Notes under the pieces: model-generated | Told to the model about the DNA's origin: nothing | The model's database searches: none | The model's input: only the letters and a program-made list of their open reading frames with translations | Part shown: positions 48,517 through 64,000 of the stretch, in pieces | Numbering within the stretch: the stretch's first letter is position 1 | Layout: each line of letters starts with the position of its first letter | Source: JAIQGF01 sp051006995 | GTDB lineage: Bacteria > Acidobacteriota > Terriglobia > Terriglobales > Acidobacteriaceae | Assembly: GCA_051006995.1 (NCBI GenBank) | Contig: JBPCSQ010000003.1 | Coordinates: forward strand, 31,308-95,307 | Length of the DNA: 64,000 nucleotides | Direction of reading: 5' to 3' | Position numbers and translations under genes: made by a program

Positions 48517-49691
48517 CTCATGACCAAAAGCGTCTCGGACTCGATAGAACCTATATCCGGGTTGAACGCTTTACGCGTTCTTGGTATCGTCCGCGTCACT
48601 CGGGCTAAGGGTGCGTACCCTATCTCGACCAGGGCATTTTCGAGCATCGTCGGAACATCCAGGACCTCTCCGCGAATCTTGCATTGTGACGAGACAACAA
48701 TTGCAACGACTGCGTCATTGATAAGATGTTTCGCAACGCCAACGAATGCGGCAGCCATTTCGGTAGCAAAATCGTGGAGGGTATCGCCATTCGGTGAAAC
48801 GTAATGCGGACGCGCTCCTATTTCCGAACCGCGAACGCTGATAGGGTCGTAACCGAGCCAATACATCCGATATTTGTTGTACAGCCAGTACTCGAATGCG
48901 TTCGGATACGGAGGGCTGGTAATGACCACCGAAACCGGCGGAATAGTCAACTGGCCAATGTTTCGCGCATCAGCCTGTATGACAAGGCCCGCTCTTTTCG
49001 TCGGGGAAAATAAACCTGAGTACGACTTTGAAAGCTTCGATGCTATCGCGCAGCCGCTCCGCTCCAATAATCGAAAAACGTCCTCGCCTGAGACTCTTTT
49101 CTCAATGGCTGCATACCGGGTCTCGCTTTCTTGATTTGAAACACGAACTGTGATGGCCGACAAACTCAGTCGCATGAACTGCCTCAACGCGTCGGTGCAC
49201 TTCGCGTCTCGAATGGCATCCACTAGACACGCCATAGCACTTGCAACATCCGGCCTAAACCAGTGACTCAAACGGGGAATGTCAGGGATAACATAGGCCC
49301 GCAGCTTGTACTGGTCTTGTGCTACTTCAACTGTGGACCGAAGGACATCCAGTGCGTCTGGTTGCAAACCATCTGTCTTCACGCGCGATATCAAGACGGC
49401 AATGGGATTCAGATCCACCCCTACAAACGAATGCCCTGCATTTTGCGCTTCTAACAGTGTGGTTCCGGAGCCACAGAAAGGGTCGAGTACAGCAGTGCCG
49501 GAACTAACGGATACGAGCTCGAGGACCTTACGTGGAATTTGTGCAATAAATTTCGCAGGAAAAGGATGGATGTTGTGTGCGTCGTTTTCTGTTGTGCTGT
49601 GGTGAAAATTCCAATCAGTAGAACGGAACGCTGAGACAAGTTCGGCGTCCGTTTGACAGCTAACATTTCGAACTAAACTTACTCCCGGCAT
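48495..49691 (-). CDS. DNA methyltransferase (N4-cytosine-type), first gene
   Basis: About 398 residues from ATG 49691 (a GTG at 49757 would give 420). It has IHPFPAKFIAQIPRKVLELV before motif I (VLDPFCGSGTTLLEA) and the catalytic VVITSPPYPNAFEYW. It is related in design to its downstream neighbour but not a close copy. The two methyltransferases and the PLD nuclease form a compact restriction-modification locus with codon use and GC unlike the ribosomal genes beside it, suggesting acquisition by transfer. Confidence 0.83.
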   Translation of the reverse strand: MPGVSLVRNVSCQTDAELVSAFRSTDWNFHHSTTENDAHNIHPFPAKFIAQIPRKVLELVSVSSGTAVLDPFCGSGTTLLEAQNAGHSFVGVDLNPIAVLISRVKTDGLQPDALDVLRSTVEVAQDQYKLRAYVIPDIPRLSHWFRPDVASAMACLVDAIRDAKCTDALRQFMRLSLSAITVRVSNQESETRYAAIEKRVSGEDVFRLLERSGCAIASKLSKSYSGLFSPTKRAGLVIQADARNIGQLTIPPVSVVITSPPYPNAFEYWLYNKYRMYWLGYDPISVRGSEIGARPHYVSPNGDTLHDFATEMAAAFVGVAKHLINDAVVAIVVSSQCKIRGEVLDVPTMLENALVEIGYAPLARVTRTIPRTRKAFNPDIGSIESETLLVMRWRSQWT

Positions 49692-49903
49692 TTGTTTCAG
49701 TTGTCCTGTCACGTTATTGCCGGGGCCCTGCCGGCCTAGCCCGAACTCGGCACACACCGACAGCTCCGCTCAGTTACGTAGGGTAACCAATTCAACTTTC
49801 GGCTGGAAGTGTTCAGCATTATGCCTCACGATACCGTCTCCCACAACGGAGAGTTTTTCAATGCGGGAAGAAGATCGTGCCCCGCGCCACGTGCCTTACA
49901 TTC

Positions 49904-49933
49904 AAAAACCTCGCGGGGCCTTTCGGCCCCGCG
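49904..49933 (-). terminator. Rho-independent terminator of the rpoBC operon
   Basis: On the minus strand, CGCGGGGCC-GAAA-GGCCCCGCG (perfect 9-bp stem) is followed by AGGTTTTTGAA. It lies about 60 bases after the rpoC stop. Confidence 0.85.
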
Positions 49934-49991
49934 CTCACAACTCACAACTGAGAACCGGCGGCGCGGTTGAAACCGTGCCCTTTCAAAGCAG

Positions 49992-54197
<4,206 letters not shown>

Positions 54198-54413
54198 AGC
54201 AGCCTCCGTGCTCCCGCAGTGGCCAGTGGTCGGTGGCCAGTTATTTTTCGAAGCCGCGATGCGCGCGAGAGCGATGCGCATCGGGCCCGGTGAATCTTTC
54301 GCGCGCTGCACGCGCTTTCAAACCGAGATTCCTCGGGCCTAAAGGCCCTCGGAATGACAATCGTTAAAACTTCCCAAACGGCACGACTGAAGCCGTGCCC
54401 TTCCAGAAACCAG
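54198..54413. repeat. rpoB-rpoC spacer filled with dispersed repeats
   Basis: The 216-base gap is long for rpoB-rpoC. It holds CAGTGGCCAGTGGTCGGTGG (54219-54238), also seen at 14344-14364; a TCGGGCCTAAAGGCCCTCGGAATGAC element (54331-54358); and a hairpin CGGCACGACTGAAGCCGTGCC (54378-54398). Confidence 0.6.
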
Positions 54414-58892
<4,479 letters not shown>

Positions 58893-59357
58893 TAGAACTC
58901 CTGTCGCTAATCGCTAGCCCCTGGTCGCTAGCGGTACGATCCCTGCGGCGCTGCCCTTCCGCGCCACCGGCTGAAGCCGGTGGTCTACCAGCGACGCCAT
59001 TTCAAAAAACGCCCAGCACAGACGGCAGCGCCCGCGGGGACGGAATTCCCCGGGAGCGCCGCGTGCGGCACTTCGAGCCTCAAAATTGTGTGTTTCCGCG
59101 CCAGTACGTTGGCCTGTCCTCGATCCCGCATGGGCGAGACCGCCGCCGTTAAACTTGTTGCCTGTTTCAGGACACGGCCGGTATTACCTGGTTCGATGTC
59201 AACCGACCGGATCCTGATGCAGAAAGTCTGGTGACCCACCCCGGCAACACCGGCCAAGGTGGGGCACCCATGATTCTTGCCTTGCGCACGCCTCTCCGAC
59301 GCACGCGATGGCAACCCACACCTGCCAACCGCGAGCAGAGGTGGGGCGCCTGCAAAA
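58893..59357. other. 465-bp rplL-rpoB spacer with repeat hairpins
   Basis: A long spacer in the middle of the operon. It contains stuttered TCGCTA words (58910-58936), a hairpin CCACCGGCTGAAGCCGGTGG (about 58963-58982), and no believable gene. It may hold an attenuator or processing site as in other bacteria, but no specific structure is recognised. Confidence 0.5.
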
Positions 59358-59744
59358 CTACTTCACTTCTACAGAAGCGCCGGCGTCGGTGAACTTCTTC
59401 TTAATGGTCTCGGCCTCTTCCTTGCTGACGCCTTCCTTGATGTTCTTGGGCGCGCCGTCCACCAGGTCCTTGGCTTCCTTGAGGCCAAGGCTGGTGACTT
59501 CGCGCACCGCCTTGATAACATTAATCTTGTTGGCGCCCACTTCCTTGAGAACAACGGTGAATTCGGTCTTCTCTTCGGCCGGGGCCGCGCCGGCAGCGGC
59601 GCCAGCGCCGCCGCCGGCCATCATGACCGGGGCTGCCGCCGCCGCTGAAACGCCGAGGCGCTCTTCAAGCTTTTTGACAAGCTGCGCCGCGTCGAGCAGC
59701 GACAACCCTACGATTGACTCTTCCAACTGCTGCAAATCCGCCAT
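59358..59744 (-). CDS. rplL: 50S ribosomal protein L7/L12
   Basis: 128 residues: N-terminal dimerisation helices (ADLQQLEESIVGLSLLDAAQLVKKLEE), an Ala/Gly-rich hinge (about 38-58), and the factor-binding C-terminal domain (EFTVVLKEVGANKINVIKAVREVTSLGLKEAKDLVD). It forms the stalk that recruits translation GTPases. ATG 59744 follows GGTGGAG; an ATG four codons earlier is possible. Confidence 0.97.
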   Translation of the reverse strand: MADLQQLEESIVGLSLLDAAQLVKKLEERLGVSAAAAAPVMMAGGGAGAAAGAAPAEEKTEFTVVLKEVGANKINVIKAVREVTSLGLKEAKDLVDGAPKNIKEGVSKEEAETIKKKFTDAGASVEVK

Positions 59745-59881
59745 TTCAGTCTCCACCTTTTGTTATCAGTTGTTTTCTTACCCTGTTATCCCTTGCCAGG
59801 TTTCCAGTGCGGCCGCGCCCGCCGTCACGCCAGACAACGCGACTACGAATTGCGCGCCACAACCCCTGACAACCGATAACC

Positions 59882-59957
59882 AAATCGGGTAATTGGGTAA
59901 TTTCGTAATCGGGTAATTGAACCGGAATGTCTTCAATTACCCGATTCCGCAATTACA
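59882..59957. repeat. Inverted ATTACCCGATT repeats between rplJ and rplL
   Basis: A perfect 15-bp stem, AATCGGGTAATTGAA (59907-59921) with TTCAATTACCCGATT (59932-59946), ten-base loop, flanked by further copies of the same words. It lies in the L10-L12 spacer and would be transcribed. Confidence 0.7.
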
Positions 59958-59965
59958 CAATCCTG

Positions 59966-60514
59966 CTAGGCTCCGGCAGTTTCGCCGGCCTTAAACTTGT
60001 TCTCCTTCACGCCCTGGTTGACGACGACGGCCAGGTCACGGCCGACGGCGTTCATCACCGTCACCAGCCTTTGCGCGGGAGCATTGATGAGGAAGAGCAG
60101 CTTCGAGAAAATCTCTTCCTTGGAGGGCATGGTGGCCAGCGCCTCAATCTCCTTGATCTGAATGACGCGGCCTTCGACCACACCGACCTTGAACTTCAGT
60201 TCCGGATTGTCCTTGGCGTACTTCTGGAGCGCCTTGGCGAGGATGACCGGATCGCCGGTGGTGTAAGCGATGGAGGTGACGCCGGTGAGGTCCTTCATGA
60301 CCGGTTCCAGCGCGGTGCCCTGCGCGGCGCGCTCGGCCAGAGTGTTCTTCACCACCTGGAACTTGGCGCCGGCGCTGCGAACCGTCTTGCGCAGGTCCTC
60401 GGTCTGTCCCGCCTTCAATCCGGAGAACGTGGCCAGGATGGCCGTCTTGGCCTGCTTGATGTCCTGGCTCAGCTCTTCGACTTGCTCGATCTTTTTTGCC
60501 TTGGTAACCGCCAT
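59966..60514 (-). CDS. rplJ: 50S ribosomal protein L10
   Basis: 182 residues. The N-terminal RNA-binding part (KIEQVEELSQDIKQAKTAILATFSGLKAGQTEDLRKTVR) and the C-terminal helix that binds L7/L12 dimers are present. It anchors the stalk and in many bacteria represses its own operon by binding the leader mRNA. ATG 60514 follows GGAGAAGGG. Confidence 0.95.
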   Translation of the reverse strand: MAVTKAKKIEQVEELSQDIKQAKTAILATFSGLKAGQTEDLRKTVRSAGAKFQVVKNTLAERAAQGTALEPVMKDLTGVTSIAYTTGDPVILAKALQKYAKDNPELKFKVGVVEGRVIQIKEIEALATMPSKEEIFSKLLFLINAPAQRLVTVMNAVGRDLAVVVNQGVKENKFKAGETAGA

Positions 60515-60574
60515 GATTCGATCCCTTCTCCAATTCGCGCCGGGAGGTTCGCTCCACCGGCCGCGGAAACTTGA

Positions 60575-61285
60575 TTACGCCTTGGCCGCTGCCTCGACCG
60601 CCGAGGTGTCAATCGGGATGCCCGGCCCCATGGTGGAACTGATGTAGCAGCCCTTCATGTACTTGCCTTTGGCCGCGGCAGGCTTGGCCTTGATGACCGC
60701 GGTGACGACGGTGGTGGCGTTCTCGACCAGCTTTTCCGGCGAAAACGAAATCTTGCCGACGGGCACGTGGACGAGTGCGGTCTTGTCGGTACGGAACTCG
60801 ACCTTGCCGGCCTTCACTTCCTGGACGGCGCGGGCGATGTCCATGGTGACGGTGCCGGTCTTGGGATTGGGCATGAGGCCGCGCGGGCCGAGCACCTTGC
60901 CGAGACGGCCGACCGAACGCATCATGTCCGGAGTAGCGACGACGGCGTCGAAGTCAGTCCAGTTTTCCTTCTGGATCTTTTCGACCATGTCTTCGCCGCC
61001 GACGAAATCGGCGCCCGCGGCTTCCGCCTCACGAACCTTCTCGCCGCTGGCAATCACCAGGACCTTCTTGCTCCTGCCCAGTCCGTGCGGCAGAACTACG
61101 GTGCCGCGCACCATCTGATCGGCATGCTTGGGATCAACCCCCAAGCGCATGGTCAGGTCCACGGTTTCATCAAACTTAGCGAACTTGACCTTCTGCAGCA
61201 GAGGGACGGCCTCGGCGAGAGGATAGGGACGGCTCTCGACGGCGGCGCGCGCCTTCTGCACGTTTTTTCCAGGTTTGCGTGACAT
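60575..61285 (-). CDS. rplA: 50S ribosomal protein L1
   Basis: 236 residues with the L1 signatures FDETVDLTMRLGVDPKHADQMVRGTVVLPHG and KVLGPRGLMPNPKTGTV. It binds 23S rRNA near the E site and commonly autoregulates the L11-L1 operon. ATG 61285 has AAGGAAA upstream; an in-frame start 12 codons earlier is less likely. Confidence 0.96.
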   Translation of the reverse strand: MSRKPGKNVQKARAAVESRPYPLAEAVPLLQKVKFAKFDETVDLTMRLGVDPKHADQMVRGTVVLPHGLGRSKKVLVIASGEKVREAEAAGADFVGGEDMVEKIQKENWTDFDAVVATPDMMRSVGRLGKVLGPRGLMPNPKTGTVTMDIARAVQEVKAGKVEFRTDKTALVHVPVGKISFSPEKLVENATTVVTAVIKAKPAAAKGKYMKGCYISSTMGPGIPIDTSAVEAAAKA

Positions 61286-61350
61286 TGCTGTTTCCTTGTC
61301 TCCCACCGCGCGGCGTTCCATCGCCGGGCCGTGGTGTTTTCGACGGCCGC

Positions 61351-61779
61351 TTACGCGACTTCGATTCCCATGCTGCGCGCCGTGCCCTTGACACTCCTAA
61401 TGGCCGCCTCGATCGAGGCAGCGTTGAGGTCAGGCATTTTCTGGCGCGCGATTTCTTCGACCTGCTTCTCGGTGACCTTGCCGACCTTGTCCTTGTTCGG
61501 CGTGCCCGAGCCCTTGGCGATGCCGGCGGCGCGCTTCAGCAGCACCGAAGCCGGCGGCGTCTTGGTAATGAAGGTGAAGCTGCGGTCGTTGTAAACCGAA
61601 ACGACGACCGGGATGATGAGTCCCTCGAGTTCCTTGGCGCTGGTGCGCGCGTTGAACTGCTTGCAGAATTCCATGATGTTGATCTGCGCCTGGCCGAGGG
61701 CCGGGCCCACCGGGGGCGCAGGCGTCGCTTTGCCCGCCGCGATCTGCAACTTGACCGATCCTGTAACTTTTTTTGCCAT
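61351..61779 (-). CDS. rplK: 50S ribosomal protein L11
   Basis: 142 residues with the conserved N-terminal VKLQIAAGKATPAPPVGPALGQ and C-terminal KQVEEIARQKMPDLNAASIEAAIRSVKGTARSMGIEV. It binds the GTPase-associated region of 23S rRNA with L10/L12. It lies between nusG and rplA as expected. Confidence 0.97.
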   Translation of the reverse strand: MAKKVTGSVKLQIAAGKATPAPPVGPALGQAQINIMEFCKQFNARTSAKELEGLIIPVVVSVYNDRSFTFITKTPPASVLLKRAAGIAKGSGTPNKDKVGKVTEKQVEEIARQKMPDLNAASIEAAIRSVKGTARSMGIEVA

Positions 61780-61865
61780 TTCGCCTCTACCTGTTCGTTA
61801 CGCCGGGTCTAGGATTTTCGGCCCGGCTTTACGCAGCTAAAGCCGCCTTCTGTTGACCGTCCTTA

Positions 61866-61931
61866 CGGCACGGCTAAAGCCGTGCCCTTCCGAATCAAAC
61901 TCCCAACCACCAACTAACCACCAACAACTGC
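61866..61931. repeat. Hairpin and stuttered repeat between nusG and rplK
   Basis: CGGCACGGCTAAAGCCGTGCC (61866-61886) forms an 8-9-bp hairpin; it is followed by AACTCCCAACCACCAACTAACC-type stuttered words up to the nusG stop. Confidence 0.6.
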
Positions 61932-62584
61932 TAGGCCACCTTCTCCACCTGGCGGAACTCCAACTCGACCGGGGTCGCGCGGCCGAAGATGGTGACCATG
62001 ACCTTCAGGGTCTCGCGATCCTCGTTAACCTCGTCCACCACGCCGGTGAAGGTCGCAAACGGACCTTCACTGATGCGTACCTGCTCGTTCTTCTCGAACT
62101 TGACCTTGAGCCGAGGCTTGTCCTTGCTTTCGGCGACACGGAAGATGATGGTGTTGACTTCATCTTCCGACATGGGCGTGGGCTGGTTGCCGGCGCCCAG
62201 GAAGCCGGTGACGCGCGGCGTGGACTTGATGATGTGCCACACGTTGTCGTCCATAGCAGCTTCGACCAGCACGTAGCCGGGCAGGAAGGCGCGCTCGGTG
62301 GTGTACTTTTTGCCGCCACGGATTTCCGTGACCGGCTCGGTGGGAATCACCACGCGGCCGATCTTGTCGTTCAGGTTATAGGCGGCGACCCGCGATTCCA
62401 GCGACTCCCGGACCTTGCGCTCGAACCCGGAATAGGTGTGGATGATGTACCAGCGCATATTCGGGTTTGCGGGCGGCGGAATGGCGCCGGGCATGCCTTC
62501 GGTTGGCGCGGCGCTGCCATCGGGGGCTGTCTGCGGCGGAGCCTGTTCCTCAGCCGCTTCGTTTTTCTGTTCTTCTTCCGTCAT
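61931..62584 (-). CDS. nusG: Transcription termination/antitermination protein NusG
   Basis: 217 residues: an acidic Ala/Pro/Glu-rich extension of about 42 residues not present in most NusG proteins, then the NGN domain (MRWYIIHTYSGFERKVRESLESRV, RAFLPGYVLVEAAMDD) and the KOW domain (FEKNEQVRISEGPFATFTGVVDEVNEDRETLKVMVTIFGR). It binds RNA polymerase and couples it to Rho or the ribosome. Stop region is followed by a stuttered ACCAAC tract and a CACGGCTAAAGCCGTG hairpin. Confidence 0.95.
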   Translation of the reverse strand: MTEEEQKNEAAEEQAPPQTAPDGSAAPTEGMPGAIPPPANPNMRWYIIHTYSGFERKVRESLESRVAAYNLNDKIGRVVIPTEPVTEIRGGKKYTTERAFLPGYVLVEAAMDDNVWHIIKSTPRVTGFLGAGNQPTPMSEDEVNTIIFRVAESKDKPRLKVKFEKNEQVRISEGPFATFTGVVDEVNEDRETLKVMVTIFGRATPVELEFRQVEKVA

Positions 62585-62629
62585 GAATCTATGTGGCGCA
62601 CGCGTTCGCGTGCTTCTCCTAATTTCCTT

Positions 62630-62893
62630 CTACCGGTGCGTAAAGTGACGCATCACGGCATCAATGACGCGGGCGATGGTGTTGTCCACGAGCCAGAAGT
62701 AAGCGCCAAAGAGGAACACCGTGACGATGACCACCACCGTAGTCGCCTGAACCTCCTTGCGAGTCGGGGTGGTGACCTTCTTCATTTCAACGCGCACGTC
62801 GGTGTAAAACGCCTTGACGCGCTGCGGCCAGGACTTCATCCGCTCGCCGAAACTGCCTTCGCTTGCCGCGGTTGCTGTCGCCATCTTCGCCAT
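62630..62893 (-). CDS. secE: Preprotein translocase subunit SecE
   Basis: 87 residues with the short single-helix form of SecE: an amphipathic region FYTDVRVEMKKVTTPTRKEVQATT followed by one membrane helix (VVIVTVFLFGAYFWLVDNTI). It clamps the two halves of SecY. ATG 62893 and ATG 62884 are both possible starts. Position between tRNA-Trp and nusG is canonical. Confidence 0.92.
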   Translation of the reverse strand: MAKMATATAASEGSFGERMKSWPQRVKAFYTDVRVEMKKVTTPTRKEVQATTVVVIVTVFLFGAYFWLVDNTIARVIDAVMRHFTHR

Positions 62894-62934
62894 TTCCTAA
62901 ACAACTTTCTCTGGTACTGCCGTGTTCGAAAACC

Positions 62935-63010
62935 TGGCAGGGGCGGAGGGATTCGAACCCCCAAGTCCGGTTTTGGAGACCGGCAGTTTAACCGTTGAGC
63001 TTACGCCCCT
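62935..63010 (-). tRNA. trnW: tRNA-Trp (anticodon CCA)
   Basis: Seventy-six bases with a 7-bp acceptor stem (AGGGGCG / CGCCCCT), anticodon loop containing CCA, T-loop GGTTCGAATCC and encoded 3' CCA after discriminator G. It sits between rpmG and secE, as in many bacteria. Confidence 0.95.
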
Positions 63011-63026
63011 GTTCTTCTCCTGCCGT

Positions 63027-63179
63027 CTACTTCACCTCTTTGTGAGGCGTGTGCTTGCGGCACTTCCGGCAAAACTTGCTGAACTCCAGCCGGTCCGGCG
63101 TGGTCTTCCGGTTCTTGGTCGTGGAATAGTTCTTGTCCTTGCACTCGGTGCACTGCAATTGAACGATTTCCCTTGGCAT
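63027..63179 (-). CDS. rpmG: 50S ribosomal protein L33
   Basis: 50 residues. QLQCTECKDKNYSTTKNR and KFCRKCRKHTPHKEVK show the two CxxC pairs of the zinc-binding (C+) form of L33. ATG 63179 fits the standard length. It is followed 17 bases later by tRNA-Trp. Confidence 0.95.
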   Translation of the reverse strand: MPREIVQLQCTECKDKNYSTTKNRKTTPDRLEFSKFCRKCRKHTPHKEVK

Positions 63180-63229
63180 CGACTTCTTCCTTCCAAACTG
63201 TGCCGTCCCTACGGGACTCCGGCTCTTTT

Positions 63230-63357
63230 CTGCTGGCTACCCAGCGCTTCCGCGCTGGGCTAACGAATACCGCCGCTCCGCGGCTGACGTCGTTGCGATT
63301 TCAGATCGCCCGATCACCCGATGTGCAGCACGCGCGAGGGCGCGTGTGCCACACGCT
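63230..63357. repeat. Hairpin repeats between tuf and rpmG
   Basis: CCCAGCGCTTCCGCGCTGGG (63240-63259) and CGCGAGGGCGCGTGTGCCACAC (63333-63354), the latter the reverse complement of an element near 26151. No gene. Confidence 0.55.
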
Positions 63358-64000
63358 ACTGAATGATCTCCGTCAGCGTGCCGGCGCCGACGGTGCGGCC
63401 GCCTTCGCGAATGGCGAAGCGCAAGCCTTTCTCCATGGCCACCGGCGTAATCAGCTCGATTTCCAGGCTCACGTTATCGCCCGGCATCACCATCTCCGTG
63501 CCGGAGGGCAGCGTCGCCACTCCCGTCACGTCGGTGGTGCGGAAGTAAAACTGCGGCCGGTAGCCCTTGAAGAACGGCGTATGCCGCCCACCTTCTTCTT
63601 TCGAGAGCACGTACACCTCGCCCTTGAACTTGGTATGCGGCGTAATCGAGCCCGGCTTGGCCAGCACCATGCCGCGCTCCACGTCTTCCTTCGGCGTGCC
63701 GCGCAGCAGCAGGCCGGCATTGTCGCCCGCCATGCCTTCATCCAACTGCTTCTTGAACATCTCGACGCCGGTGACCACCGTCTTGCGGGTCTCGCGGAAG
63801 CCGACAATCTCCACTTCCTCGCCCACCTTCACCTTGCCGCGCTCGATGCGGCCCGTCACCACCGTGCCGCGCCCTTGAATCGAGAAGATGTCTTCGATCG
63901 GCATCAGGAACGGCTTGTCCAGATCGCGCGCCGGCAGCGGCACGCTCTTGTCCACCGCCGCCATCAGCTCATCAATCTTGGCTTCCCACTTAGCTTCGCC
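63356..64000 (-). CDS. tuf: Elongation factor Tu, C-terminal part (cut by window edge)
   Basis: The open frame continues past the end of the window, so the N-terminal G domain is missing here. Visible parts are the end of domain 1, domain 2 (FSIQGRGTVVTGRIERGKVKVGEEVEIVGF) and domain 3 (VYVLSKEEGGRHTPFFKGYRPQFYFRTTDVTG, ending FAIREGGRTVGAGTLTEIIQ). EF-Tu delivers aminoacyl-tRNA to the ribosome. It heads the tuf-rpmG-tRNA-secE-nusG order. Confidence 0.96.
   Translation of the reverse strand, partial: GEAKWEAKIDELMAAVDKSVPLPARDLDKPFLMPIEDIFSIQGRGTVVTGRIERGKVKVGEEVEIVGFRETRKTVVTGVEMFKKQLDEGMAGDNAGLLLRGTPKEDVERGMVLAKPGSITPHTKFKGEVYVLSKEEGGRHTPFFKGYRPQFYFRTTDVTGVATLPSGTEMVMPGDNVSLEIELITPVAMEKGLRFAIREGGRTVGAGTLTEIIQ

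Overview
The window is high-GC DNA that reads as a chromosome segment of an acidobacterium (Acidobacteriota, probably a Terriglobia/Koribacter-like soil or wetland lineage). The pointers are a secreted VWFA protein of the type first named in Acidobacteria, many small secreted carboxypeptidase-regulatory-like, BON and OmpA proteins, and intergenic spaces full of short stuttered repeats and hairpin repeats. The taxonomic call is inference from content; there is no 16S rRNA gene here.

Region 1 (1-7.8 kb, + strand) is a tightly packed operon for anaerobic breakdown of the aromatic ring. It encodes the two Fe-S subunits and two ASKHA ATPase modules of a class I (ATP-dependent) benzoyl-CoA reductase, then the dehydrogenase (Had), ring hydrolase (Oah) and dienoyl-CoA hydratase (Dch) that turn the dienoyl-CoA product into 3-hydroxypimeloyl-CoA, plus a short-chain dehydrogenase. 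One ATPase and Had are a single 630-residue open frame. The electron-donor and benzoate-CoA ligase genes are not in the window.

Region 2 (7.8-26.9 kb) is mixed housekeeping: mnmE, a repeat-rich secreted protein, an FAD oxidoreductase paired with a cyclic-nucleotide-binding protein, a Rossmann/DUF2867 protein, tdk with an overlapping partner gene, xseA, the c-di-AMP pair cdaA-cdaR, a small membrane protein/winged-helix pair, uppS, an NRAMP-related transporter, VWFA, beta-barrel and OmpA proteins, and ogt.

Region 3 (27-28.9 kb) is a cassette-like run of four small, unrelated membrane-protein genes separated by copies of one hairpin-forming repeat; the fourth gene has an in-frame amber stop.

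Region 4 (28.9-44.4 kb) carries RidA-like, YihY, pyk, PilZ, rhomboid, M28 peptidase, a LysW-like zinc ribbon, rpsA with a recognisable promoter and terminator, a HIT protein behind a ten-copy heptamer repeat, a CDF transporter and a two-BON secreted protein.

Region 5 (44.7-49.8 kb) is accessory: a PD-(D/E)XK-like protein, a VapB antitoxin whose VapC is reduced to its first codons, a perfect 14-bp-arm palindrome, and a BfiI/NgoFVII-like restriction-modification system (PLD-fold nuclease plus two N4-cytosine-type methyltransferases).

Region 6 (49.9-64 kb, - strand) is the classic tuf-rpmG-tRNA-Trp-secE-nusG-rplK-rplA-rplJ-rplL-rpoB-rpoC block. RpoB has an eight-cysteine insertion near its N terminus, and several junctions contain repeat hairpins.
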